A stretch of DNA of 64,000 bases, from the NCBI GenBank assembly GCA_018608405.1, contig JABAZP010000005.1, positions 230,788 to 294,787 on the forward strand. The letters are read 5' to 3'. The notes under the pieces are model-generated. The model searched no databases. It had not been told where the DNA came from and saw only the letters and a program-made list of their open reading frames with translations. Positions 46,649-55,800 of this stretch are shown here, in pieces; the stretch's first letter is position 1, and every line of letters starts with the position of its first letter. The translations under genes were made by a program, and so were the position numbers. The DNA comes from Flavobacteriales bacterium (GTDB taxonomy: Bacteria; Bacteroidota; Bacteroidia; Flavobacteriales_E; Vicingaceae).

Positions 46649-46885
46649 TTAACTTTCTACCCATTGCCCTCTTTTGGGTTTTAGTGCATCTCTAACCTCA
46701 ATCATTTTATCTTCTGCTACAATTAGGTAGGCTAGGTGGTCAACTTCATTTAGCACTTCTGTTCCTGCTTTGTAGTTGGGAATCGACCTCATTTTTGCGA
46801 AATCTTCTAAGTGAATTGCGTGATGCTTGGCAGTTGCTTCAGCATCTTCTCCGTAAAAATCCCAAATTAATTTTATCTGTCTCAT
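46649..46885 (-). CDS. Small conserved-looking protein coupled to the PIF1-like helicase
   Basis: The product is 78 aa from the ATG at 46885 (RQIKLIWDFYGEDAEATAKH). An ORF start at 46909 would add eight residues with no support. The body is mixed and acidic-to-basic: HLEDFAKMRSIPNYKAG, then EVDHLAYLIVAEDKMIEVRD and a KRGQW tail. I do not recognise the family. Only one base separates its stop from the helicase ATG, implying tight co-expression and perhaps interaction. Confidence 0.75.
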   Translation of the reverse strand: MRQIKLIWDFYGEDAEATAKHHAIHLEDFAKMRSIPNYKAGTEVLNEVDHLAYLIVAEDKMIEVRDALKPKRGQWVES

Positions 46886-47063
46886 GTTGGTGTTGCTTTT
46901 AGGTAGCATCCATTACTTAAGTTCAAATATCGTTAAATGATAGATTTATTGTTCCAATTTTTCAAATAGTAATACACGAGTAGTTCGAATTTGATAATTG
47001 CGAACTTGGTTAACTTTATTTATCGTTTTTACAATAAATCGTTAGCCTGCCCAAAGAAATTAT

Positions 47064-47071
47064 TATATTTG
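47064..47071 (+). promoter_or_regulatory. -7 promoter element of the first collagen-like lipoprotein
   Basis: TATATTTG fully matches TAnnTTTG, 24 nt upstream of the ATG at 47096. Confidence 0.65.
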
Positions 47072-47095
47072 GGCTCTTAACAAAAACTTAATAAA

Positions 47096-47605
47096 ATGAA
47101 TTTAAGGAGATTTAAAGTAGCTTTTGCTGCGATTTTGATGGTAGGAACAGTATTTACAGCTTGTTCAGGAGAAGATGGAGAAGATGGAGAAGTAGGAGCA
47201 ACGGGTAATGCAAATGTGCAATCTTACACCTATACTGTCGGTGCAAATGAGTGGACACAAGGTGCAGCAACTATTGCAGTTCCAGAGCTTACAAAGTCAA
47301 TAGCGGATAATGGATTAGTATCAGTTTATTACACTAATGATCCGTTAACCACTGATACAATAGCTTGGAGGCCATTGCCATATGACTTTAGAACTCCAAG
47401 TGGTTCCTTTATAATAAGTAATACATATCAAATTGGACAAGTTGACCTAAAAGCTTACGGAGCATTTAGTAATGTTTTTAGTCCTACCATTCCGGGAGTA
47501 GAAACCTACTGGAGAGTAGTTTTAATTCCAGCATCAGCAAAAGTAGCTGGAGTAAATGAAGCTAATTTTGAAGAAGTTCAAGCCGTTTATGGTTTAACAG
47601 ACTAG
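47096..47605 (+). CDS. Lipoprotein with short collagen-like segment
   Basis: The 169-aa protein has a lipoprotein signal (FAAILMVGTVFTACSGEDGE) with the lipobox cysteine at about residue 23. The residues after it are acidic and glycine-rich, a composition that in Bacteroidota can mark surface export of lipoproteins. A few Gly-X-Y triplets (GEDGEDGEVGATGN) precede a globular beta-rich domain ending TYWRVVLIPASAKVAGVNEA then NFEEVQAVYGLTD. That end is shared with the next gene, so the two are tandem paralogues. The function is unknown. Confidence 0.82.
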   Translation: MNLRRFKVAFAAILMVGTVFTACSGEDGEDGEVGATGNANVQSYTYTVGANEWTQGAATIAVPELTKSIADNGLVSVYYTNDPLTTDTIAWRPLPYDFRTPSGSFIISNTYQIGQVDLKAYGAFSNVFSPTIPGVETYWRVVLIPASAKVAGVNEANFEEVQAVYGLTD

Positions 47606-47624
47606 TCAATCAAATTGATAATTG

Positions 47625-47657
47625 AAAAGGGAACATAGCAATATGTTCCCTTTTTTT
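47625..47657 (+). terminator. Terminator after the first collagen-like lipoprotein
   Basis: AAAAGGGAACATA pairs with TATGTTCCCTTTT around a four-base loop, followed by a T-run. Confidence 0.85.
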
Positions 47658-47711
47658 ATGCCAAACTGTAAATATGCAGTTCAACTAACAAATTATAGGA
47701 ATAAGAAAGTT

Positions 47712-47719
47712 TATATTTG
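47712..47719 (+). promoter_or_regulatory. -7 promoter element of the second collagen-like lipoprotein
   Basis: TATATTTG, identical to the element of the preceding paralogue, lies 24 nt upstream of the ATG at 47744. It overlaps an in-frame TTG at 47717, which is therefore not the start. Confidence 0.65.
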
Positions 47720-47743
47720 AACTTTGAATTAAAAATAGCAGAT

Positions 47744-48322
47744 ATGTTTACGTTAAAGAAAACCTTTTCAATCTTATCAATTGCAGCCTTATTTTTAATG
47801 GCGTGTGCAACCGACGGAGACACAGGGCCAGCAGGACCCGTAGGACCTGAAGGGCCATTAGGACCGGCAGGACAAGATGGAACTATTGGTAGAGATGGTG
47901 TGGACGGTCAGGATGGAGCTGCTAGTGTTGTTTCAAGCGTTTTCTTTGTAGATTCTGCCAGTTGGACAAATCCTGCAGGAGTTAACGGAATTGTAAACTC
48001 TATTAATGTACCTTCTATATCCGGGAATATAGTGTCAAATGGTGTAGTTCTATTATACCAAACTACTGACAATTCGAACCCTACAAGTACTATTTGGAAC
48101 GCCGTACCATATACAGATGGAGTGTTTAGTTTTGGGTATACTTATGGTCCTGGAGTGATTAATTTAAAAATAACAGTAACCGTTAATGGAAGTGTTCCTA
48201 CGTTAGCTGCTGCCCGAGATAGAACATATCGAGTTGTAGTAATTACACCGGGTGCAAAAATCGCAGGATTTGATTATGGCAACTTTGAAGAAGTTAAAAT
48301 GGTTTACGGTTTAGAAGACTAA
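47744..48322 (+). CDS. Lipoprotein with collagen-like Gly-X-Y repeat
   Basis: The product is 192 aa from the ATG at 47744, with lipoprotein signal SILSIAALFLMACATDGD. Directly after the cysteine runs a collagen-like stretch of about 11 Gly-X-Y triplets (GDTGPAGPVGPEGPLGPAG, then GQDGTIGRDGVDGQDG). A globular domain follows with the paralogous end TYRVVVITPGAKIAGFDYGN and FEEVKMVYGLED. The triple-helix segment suggests a trimeric stalk on the cell surface; this is inference from the repeat. It has its own promoter and terminator. Confidence 0.85.
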   Translation: MFTLKKTFSILSIAALFLMACATDGDTGPAGPVGPEGPLGPAGQDGTIGRDGVDGQDGAASVVSSVFFVDSASWTNPAGVNGIVNSINVPSISGNIVSNGVVLLYQTTDNSNPTSTIWNAVPYTDGVFSFGYTYGPGVINLKITVTVNGSVPTLAAARDRTYRVVVITPGAKIAGFDYGNFEEVKMVYGLED

Positions 48323-48348
48323 ACAAAAAAGAATAATATCAGTTAAAG

Positions 48349-48372
48349 AAAAGGGACAAAGTCCCTTTTTTT
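48349..48372 (+). terminator. Terminator after the second collagen-like lipoprotein
   Basis: AAAAGGGAC and GTCCCTTTT pair around an AAA loop, followed by further T. Confidence 0.75.
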
Positions 48373-48391
48373 AGCATAAAACACAAAATAC

Positions 48392-49144
48392 ATGTCGATA
48401 CATATAGTTAGAAAGGCGCACCAAGGATCTGGACAATTCAATGGAGGAGAAATTCTTGAAAATAAACCCATCAGTTTCCCCAGAGAAGGGGGAGAGTTGA
48501 AACCGTACTCTAATGTTTTCTACTGGTCACATGCTTGGTCTGAAAATGGCAGCACAATTGGACTACACCCGCATCAAGGGTTTGAAATAATGTCTTTTGT
48601 TACAAAAGGGTCAATTGAGCATTACGATACCGCTCATAAAGAGTGGAGAAGGTTAGATAAAGGGGCAGCCCAAATTATACGCTCAGGAAGTGGAATTTCT
48701 CATTCAGAAAAAATTAACGCCGGAGGGCATATGTTTCAAGTATGGTTTGACCCTAATTTGAATGAAAGTATTCAGCGGCCGGCGAGTTACGATGATTATC
48801 CAGATGAAGTTTTTCCGATAGAAGAAGAGAACGGAATTCGCACAAAGGTTTATCGTGGAGCAGGCTCTCCACTTCAAATGGAAAGTTCTGGAGTAGAGAT
48901 TGTAGAAAAATTTATGGGAGTTGGGGAGTTCTCCCTTTCACTGAATGCCGAAAAGATGCATTCGATTTATTTAGTAAATGGCCAAGCAGAAATTGACGGA
49001 GAAGCTTTGGTTCAAGATGACTTCATGATTGTAAAAGATCAAGCTCAACTTGAACTTAAGGTTACTGAAGATGCTCAGTTTTTTATAATTTCGAGTCTAG
49101 AAAAATTAACGTATAGAACATACGCCGAAACGTACGGAAGATGA
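48392..49144 (+). CDS. Pirin family protein
   Basis: The 250-aa bicupin protein has the metal-site motif IGLHPHQGFEIMSFVTKGSI (HPHxG with a later Glu/His) and EHYDTAHKEWRRLDKG with SGSGISHSEKINAG, typical of pirins. Some members act as quercetin 2,3-dioxygenases, others as regulators; activity cannot be chosen from sequence. It overlaps the SDR gene by four bases (ATGA). Confidence 0.92.
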   Translation: MSIHIVRKAHQGSGQFNGGEILENKPISFPREGGELKPYSNVFYWSHAWSENGSTIGLHPHQGFEIMSFVTKGSIEHYDTAHKEWRRLDKGAAQIIRSGSGISHSEKINAGGHMFQVWFDPNLNESIQRPASYDDYPDEVFPIEEENGIRTKVYRGAGSPLQMESSGVEIVEKFMGVGEFSLSLNAEKMHSIYLVNGQAEIDGEALVQDDFMIVKDQAQLELKVTEDAQFFIISSLEKLTYRTYAETYGR

Positions 49145-49902
49145 AGAAAACAATATTAATTACCGGGGCAACGGCAGGAATTGGAAGAGCGACCGCAGAA
49201 CTTTATGCGAAAAATGGATGGAGTTTAATTCTTACCGGTAGGAGGTTGAATCGTTTGGATGAATTAAAGGAAACCCTCGTCAAAGAATTTTCTGTGGATG
49301 TACTGACTTTACAGTTTGATGTCAGAGACAACGATGCGGTTAAGACCGCTATTAGTAGTTTATCTGAAGACTGGAGAAAGGTTGATGTGCTTTTGAACAA
49401 TGCAGGGCTAGCGAAAGGTTTTTCGGACATTCAGGACGGGAATGTAGATGATTGGGAAGTAATGATTGATACAAACATCAAAGGTTTGTTGTATGTTTCA
49501 AAGGCGATTATGCCTTTAATGATTGAACGTAAGTCTGGTCACATTGTAAACATAGGCTCAATTGCAGGTAAAGAAGTATACGCTAAAGGCAACGTTTATT
49601 GTTCTACGAAACATGCGGTAGAAGGAATTACAAAAGCACTTCGGTTGGATTTACTACCCCATAAAATAAAAGTTTCAGCAGTATGTCCTGGAGCTGTTGA
49701 CACGGAGTTTTCTACGGTGAGATTTGACGGAGATAAAAAACGAGCAGACGACGTATACAATGGTTATCAGCCTTTGTTGGCGAATGATATCGCAGAGGCA
49801 ATTTTCTTTGTTACTTCAAGGCCTTTTCACGTTAATATTAACGATTTGTTGATTATGCCAACGGCACAAGCAAATACATCGAATTTACTACGCGAAGAAT
49901 AG
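49141..49902 (+). CDS. SDR family NAD(P)-dependent oxidoreductase (YdfG-like)
   Basis: The 253-aa protein has the cofactor loop LITGATAGIGRATAELYAK, an NNAGLAKG motif, a catalytic serine in VNIGSIAGKEVY and YCSTKHAVEGI (Tyr-x3-Lys). The basic residue after the glycine loop (TGRRLNRL) points to NADP preference. YdfG-type members reduce 3-hydroxy acids such as serine or malonic semialdehyde; this is a family expectation. It is coupled to pirin. Confidence 0.92.
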   Translation: MKKTILITGATAGIGRATAELYAKNGWSLILTGRRLNRLDELKETLVKEFSVDVLTLQFDVRDNDAVKTAISSLSEDWRKVDVLLNNAGLAKGFSDIQDGNVDDWEVMIDTNIKGLLYVSKAIMPLMIERKSGHIVNIGSIAGKEVYAKGNVYCSTKHAVEGITKALRLDLLPHKIKVSAVCPGAVDTEFSTVRFDGDKKRADDVYNGYQPLLANDIAEAIFFVTSRPFHVNINDLLIMPTAQANTSNLLREE

Positions 49903-49909
49903 GATTTTT

Positions 49910-50455
49910 TTATTGGACAAGTTGGTGGTTCTCCTTCGTCTCAGCCCAGTTAAATAAGAACAACTTCATGGCTTCGTCTAACCTTTTTAGAAAAAGTGGG
50001 TTTGGAGAGTTCATATTTTTAAAATACTCCTCTTGATATTGTCCTAAGTTGTACTTAAAAAAGACTGCCTTGGACATAGCATATAAATTATTGTTCGACG
50101 GGTGGTTTACTCTGCTCAAGTAACTTTGATACTCACGTAACGTTCCTTCCAATTTATCGAATTCAACATTAAAAACCCCAGATAGCTTAGTTATGATTAG
50201 GTTTATTACGCGGTTATCTTGATGTGCTTCCAAATGACGTGGAATTTCCTTTAAGTTGGCAGCAATCACTACAAGTAGAAACTTGCTGTCGCCGTTGTCT
50301 TCAATTTCAGGTGTAATAACAAACTCCGGTGACTCTTTAATGATACCTACTATATCTGAGAAGCACTCTTCAGTAGTCTGTAAAATAGAATTAACAAAAA
50401 TATTGGCAAGTTTGTCTTCTTTGAGTTTTTTCTTTCCGAAGATCTTAGTAAACAT
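49910..50455 (-). CDS. Unknown cytosolic protein
   Basis: The 181-aa protein has no signal peptide or membrane segment. It begins with a basic stretch (FGKKKLKEDKLANIF) and continues with mixed alpha/beta sequence (KFLLVVIAANLKEIPRHLEA, LNNLYAMSKAVFFKYN-like). I do not recognise the family. It faces the SDR gene tail to tail, with only 7 bp between stops. Confidence 0.7.
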   Translation of the reverse strand: MFTKIFGKKKLKEDKLANIFVNSILQTTEECFSDIVGIIKESPEFVITPEIEDNGDSKFLLVVIAANLKEIPRHLEAHQDNRVINLIITKLSGVFNVEFDKLEGTLREYQSYLSRVNHPSNNNLYAMSKAVFFKYNLGQYQEEYFKNMNSPNPLFLKRLDEAMKLFLFNWAETKENHQLVQ

Positions 50456-50532
50456 AAGGATACAATAATTTGATAACTATTGAAATCAAAGTTAGAAGGA
50501 TTTACAGGGGGTGTAGAGATCGACGGAATATG

Positions 50533-50576
50533 CTTATCAACAAAGTTATTAACTATTTTAAGAAATTGTTAATAAC
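50533..50576. repeat. AT-rich inverted repeat with DnaA-box-like 9-mers
   Basis: TTATCAACA (50533-50541) differs by one base from the DnaA box TTATCCACA. GTTATTAAC (50545-50553) and GTTAATAAC (50568-50576) are perfect inverted copies. The stem lies just past the corA stop and could equally be an AT-rich terminator. Confidence 0.4.
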
Positions 50577-50585
50577 CTGCAAAGC

Positions 50586-51695
50586 CTAAAGCCACTTCCT
50601 TTTCTTGAACAGTATTAACATGAAAATAACAAGTCCCACCATTAAAATCCAGACTGCGGGATAGGCCCAAGTGTAGCCTAATTCCGGCATGTGTTGGAAG
50701 TTCATGCCGTAAATTCCTGCAATAAAGGTCAATGGAATAAAGATGGAACTCATAATCGTCAGAACCTTCATGATTTCATTCATTCTGTTACTAGCTGTAT
50801 TCATGTATAAATCCATAATACCACTTTGCAAGTCCCTGTATGTTTCTAAAGATTCTATTACTTGAATGGTGTGATCGTAAATATCCATGAAATAACGCTC
50901 AGTATCTGCATTTAACAATGGGCTTTCGCTCTTTAAGATGGTATTAATTGATTCTCGAAGCGGATAGATGGACCTTCTTAAGTAAATTAATTCTTTACGC
51001 ACGCCTTGCAGTTTTTGGAGTGTTTTGGTGGTTGCATTTTCCATTACTTCATCTTCCAAGAGCTCAATTTTCTCTGCAATTTTATCTAGTACAATAAAGT
51101 AATGGTCAATGATGGTATCGATAAAGCGATAAAATAAATAATCCGCTCCTTTTTCTCTAATCTTTCCGTACGAGTTGGTTAATCGATCTCGAATTAAATC
51201 GAAAACATCTTTGGGCCGCTCTTGGAATGAGATGACACTTTTATTGGTGAGCACAAAACTGATGTGCTCAAATTCAAGTTCTCCTGTTGGATTGTTGTAA
51301 AACATCTTGATTGTAAAGAACATGTAATCTCCAAAATCTTCCATCTTTGGTCGTTGGTCAACGTGTAGGATGTCTTCCAAAACCAAGGAGTTAAGTCCAT
51401 ATGTCTTTCCAACTTCATTAATCAGTTTAATATTATGTAGGCCGTCAATATTTAACCAGTTTACTCTGTTTTCTGAGCTTACGCCTGCTATTTCAGTTAA
51501 GCTTTTTCCACCTTTCTTTTGTATTTCTTCTTTGTTGTACGTGTAGATTTCAACCTGAACGTCCGTCTCGTTTTTATTGCCTGTATAAATTAAGGTTCCT
51601 GGAGCTTGCCCAATAGTTTCCTTAAATGATGCAAATTCTGTGAATTTTCGAAAATTCACTTTTGGAATAAGGACTTTACTTAGTTTATTTCTCAT
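50586..51695 (-). CDS. corA: CorA family magnesium/cobalt transporter
   Basis: The 369-aa protein has a large N-terminal cytosolic domain (WLNIDGLHNIKLINEVGKTY, RPKMEDFGDYMFFTIKMF) and a long stalk helix. Two C-terminal transmembrane helices carry the defining IYGMNFQHMPELG loop (YGMN) and end in KKRKWL. It forms a pentameric channel for Mg2+ or similar divalent ions. It is the last gene of an operon, 12 bp after the MscS gene. Confidence 0.95.
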   Translation of the reverse strand: MRNKLSKVLIPKVNFRKFTEFASFKETIGQAPGTLIYTGNKNETDVQVEIYTYNKEEIQKKGGKSLTEIAGVSSENRVNWLNIDGLHNIKLINEVGKTYGLNSLVLEDILHVDQRPKMEDFGDYMFFTIKMFYNNPTGELEFEHISFVLTNKSVISFQERPKDVFDLIRDRLTNSYGKIREKGADYLFYRFIDTIIDHYFIVLDKIAEKIELLEDEVMENATTKTLQKLQGVRKELIYLRRSIYPLRESINTILKSESPLLNADTERYFMDIYDHTIQVIESLETYRDLQSGIMDLYMNTASNRMNEIMKVLTIMSSIFIPLTFIAGIYGMNFQHMPELGYTWAYPAVWILMVGLVIFMLILFKKRKWL

Positions 51696-51707
51696 CTCCT
51701 AGATAGA

Positions 51708-52805
51708 TTATTGGACATCATTTTTATTATAAATCCCCTCTTTTAAAAATTCCTTCATTATTATTTCCGTCATGTCACTTTTAAAAGCAAATTCGTTACG
51801 AATGTCAGATACATATGCCTTTACGCGCATTTTTAAGTAGCTTCTTTCCATTTTTACCTCGTTAAAGAAAAGCACGACAATTGGCTTGTTCAGATAAATG
51901 TATCGAGAAATTTGAGCGGCTTCAGTAGCAATTAGTCGAGCGGTGTTTGTATCCGTGTCTATAGGTAAGTATATTTCTGCTACCACCTGACAATTCGCTT
52001 CACCGGCATTCGAATTTGAAACAGCACTATTTACAACTTCTGCGTTTGGCACAGAAACAAGGGAGTCGTCTTTGGTCACTATTCTCGTTGAGCGGAGTCC
52101 TATTTCTTTTACTTCACCGTAGATTTCGCCGACTTCTATTTTATCTCCCACTTGAAAAGGTTTGTCAAATAATATCATAATTCCTCCAAAAATATTCTTC
52201 AAAATATCTTGAGAGGCAAAACCTATTGCTAATCCTGCGGAAGCGATGAAAGCGAAAAGCTTGTCATTAGATAGCTCAAAAACACCTTCAATTATCCATA
52301 TGACAGCTATTGACCAACCTATTATTCTAACAAATGGCGATAAGCTTTTGAGCGTTATTCTATAGTTCGTGCTTTTTTCAGCAAACCTTTCAATGATTAT
52401 AATCAGTAATTTGATAAAGAAATACGACCCGATTAAAATAATTATAGACCAAAGTATATTTCCAAATGATATAATTTCCCCTAAAGGAGTTACCGTCTCC
52501 TTTTTCGAAGTAATTGGTATTATTTCTTCAGTAAACGAACTCTCTTTCTCAGGTTCACCTGCATTGATTTTGACTGTATCGTAAATAATAACTCGTTGAG
52601 TGTCAATGTGTATTTTCTGAGTTTGGACAGCTTGTATTACCACTTCCTTAGCGGAGTCTACTTTCATTAGTGCAGTCCTAAACTGCGGCGGCATTAGCAC
52701 TTCTCCTATTTGTAGCGAATCATTGGAAACTTGAATGGAATCCTCAGATGCTTTTGAAGTTAACATAAAGGATGCAACTACGAAAAAAACAATAAATTTC
52801 TTCAT
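51708..52805 (-). CDS. MscS family mechanosensitive channel with periplasmic extension
   Basis: The 365-aa protein has a signal-like first helix (IVFFVVASFMLTSKAS), a periplasmic region of about 95 residues, and three transmembrane helices. TM3 with the following loop reads FIASAGLAIGFASQDILKNI then FGGIMILFDKPFQVGDKIEV, the MscS signature, leading to the beta domain (GEVKEIGLRSTRIVTKDDSL). The C-terminal vestibule domain ends at about 360. It opens under membrane tension. Its ATG overlaps the stop of the large ATPase-like gene (TAATG), so the two are translationally coupled. Confidence 0.93.
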   Translation of the reverse strand: MKKFIVFFVVASFMLTSKASEDSIQVSNDSLQIGEVLMPPQFRTALMKVDSAKEVVIQAVQTQKIHIDTQRVIIYDTVKINAGEPEKESSFTEEIIPITSKKETVTPLGEIISFGNILWSIIILIGSYFFIKLLIIIIERFAEKSTNYRITLKSLSPFVRIIGWSIAVIWIIEGVFELSNDKLFAFIASAGLAIGFASQDILKNIFGGIMILFDKPFQVGDKIEVGEIYGEVKEIGLRSTRIVTKDDSLVSVPNAEVVNSAVSNSNAGEANCQVVAEIYLPIDTDTNTARLIATEAAQISRYIYLNKPIVVLFFNEVKMERSYLKMRVKAYVSDIRNEFAFKSDMTEIIMKEFLKEGIYNKNDVQ

Positions 52806-55800
52806 TAGTGGATCAGGTTTTTATTTCGTAATACATTGACTATTTGTCTGTAAACAAGGTGGTTTATGTGAAATTCTCCGTCTTTTGAAACGAGGATGCC
52901 ACTGTCTTCTAAAACCATCAACGTCATTCTACTTTGTCTTTCTGCTTTATGAAAGATTTCAGCATGCTCGCTCACATTTAATGTATCATGTAGTAATAAG
53001 CTATGCAATGTAAATATGCTATTTGTGTCGAGTGAGGTTAAAAAGTTGAATTTGATATTTTTAATTTTTCCGATAACCACGGTGTTGTCTTCAAATGAAA
53101 TAGCTGATCGCAACCAGTACAGCAAAGCTAAGCTAATGTTACTCTGAGCGAAATCGTTAAGTTCAGTAAAGAATGATTTCTGCAATCCTTCTTGGCTATC
53201 GTCGACTTTCTTTTTAAATCTCGAGAGTAAGTCTTTTCGCTGCACTTCACCGGTATCAAACTTTAAATTGTAGCCACTTACTCTGTGGCGTTTCATAATT
53301 AATTTTACAATTTGTTCATCGTTCAAAGGACTTAAAACGATTTTATGACGAATATATCGTTCAATGGCAATGGTCTTTTGGAAATAGCTCCACGAGAATG
53401 TACTTGTGCCCACCAGCCAAAAAATGTTTTTTGCAGTTTGTGAAATAAGTTCGAATAGTAGCGTTATGGCTTCAAATCCATTCGGCTTCTTTAGGTAAAA
53501 GTGTTGAATGTCTTCAAGAATAATGATGCGCTTCATCCCGCTGTTCAAGAAATCAACAATGTCATTAAAATCAACCAGTGTTTTCTCTTCAAAAAGTTCA
53601 TCGAAGAAGTTTGAAAATGCCTGCGCAGAGCAAGCCGTAGTGGTCATTTTTCGTCTAATAATGTTGGAGTCACTATGATTTCTAACAAACTGATTTAGCA
53701 AGCTACTTGCGCCACTTCCTTTTTCTCCTACGATTACAGCGGAAGAAATATTAGATAGTTCCCAGTGTTTAAACGCTTCTTCTAGTTTGGTCATTTCTTC
53801 TATTCTGCCCTCGAAAAAACCTTCTTCTTCCAGTGGTTTTATTTCATATAGCCTTCTGTATACATAGGGTAAGCGTTCAATTGCTTTTTCAGATTGCAAT
53901 AAAAAGTCCGACAGTTCAGTCGTCATTTCGTTGCTTTTTTCAAGTAGCCCAATACGTTCTTGCAGAGAATTACTGAGCGCTTTCAACTTTTTTAACTTCT
54001 GATTAGCAAATCGAATTGCAATCGGAATAAAGTTTCTGGCTTTGTCGAATAATTCCTTACGGTAAGCAGTAGTTTTCTCTACTGCTTTAGCTTTGGCTAG
54101 CTTAATTCTGAGGTTTGTAATATTTTCGTTTTTGGTCAGTTGAAGTAGTTCGCTGTTAAGCTCGTCTAATTCATCTTTTAGTTTGCCTTCAATAATGTCA
54201 GATATCACCTTTAAATTATCGGCTAATCCTTGAGTTTTAGAGCAGGCTCTTTCTAAGCCCTCTTTTGCAATGCCTTTTATTTCCGTTAGCGTTAATTTTG
54301 TATCAGCAGAATTAATGGCTGCATCCAAATTGTAATCAACAATTCCAACCAATTCTTTTAAGCCAAGTTCGGTGCTACTTAACGTGTCATTTAAGCTGGC
54401 TTTTAGCTGAAATAAATTTTTAGAAAAAGGACCAATTAAATCCACTTCTACAAGCTCTTTGGGGTCGAAATGACTCAAATTAGACTTAGGAATTGGCGAA
54501 TTATAAGCTTCCCTATTGTAAATTATTCGCTTGTCTTTAATTTGTCCAAGTTGGCTGCGAATTTTGGTTTCTAGTCGTTCGAGTAGATTTGGGAAATTAT
54601 TTTCATAAAGAGCGTTCACAGCCGCTGGGACACTTTTATTTTCCAGCTGATGGTGCAACTTTATTCTTTCACTTACCAATGTGCTTTTTATTTCATCAAT
54701 GTTGTTGCTTGCTTCTACCTTTTTTATAACCTCTTTTATATCGAGTTTGATGGTATCAATAAATTCCGTTGTTGTTTTAGAAACTCTTGTTTTACAACCA
54801 TTTTCAAGTAGAAAGTACTGAGTAAGTCCCGTGTACTTTAATTGGTAAAGCTCTAAGTCTACTTGGTAATCATCAATTTGTGCAAATTGGGTATTTCGCC
54901 AGCCATTAAGAATTTTTTTAAACTCAATTTGGGTATTCTGCCCTTTCGTGCGCAGTGAAGCACCTGAGTAAACTGCTGAATCTAATTCGATGGTATTGAC
55001 TAGTGGCAAATTGGTATTGAACTCAGTGAGGCATTCTTGAAAATATTCATTGATTTGGGTCTTCCAATCAGTTAGCTTTTGGTCAAAGTCATCAATCACC
55101 TCTTGAATCTTTTTGCGTTCTGACATAGTTTCAAGATGCTTTTTAAGCTCAATAAAACTAATTTCTTCCTTGTCTAATAGTGCAGCAATTTCATGATTAA
55201 TCTCTTGGTTTATTCCCCACTTAGCAGTTCTAGCGTCACACTTCAGTTTTTGCATTTCTTCAAACTGCACCAAACTCTTTTTTACCAAGTCTTGCCAGAA
55301 GTGCACTTGCAACATGGCTTGTAATGGAATTTTATGACTCCAATAGGTCACTTCTTTTTTTTCTGTGCGAAAAAGGTTTGCAATGTGCAAGGGTATGGTG
55401 CTAATCCAGAAGAAAAACTGTTTAAACAGTTTCTTGACCCGCAGACCAAATTTGTCTTTTTCTTGAATTTTAAAACGTTCTGGTTGCTGAATTTCCGTTA
55501 ATTCGGTCTCACTATCGTTGGTAATGTCACAAAATGCATCAAAAACTATTTGGTAGTAATCGAACACACTGATATCTTTCGTAGCGGGGAATTCACTATT
55601 AAGTTGATCGTAGAATTCTTTCTTTAGCCAGTGCGTTTCACTTATGTATTTGCTGGTGCTGTTGGCTCCTTCAATTCTATTCAGTCGTTCAACGTAGTTG
55701 TGGTAAAGTTTATTCGTATTCTTAAGGTACAGCTGCTGCTGTTTTACCTCATTTGTCAACGGTTCCAATAAAGCATTCAGCATCGTTTCTTGTGCAGTGT

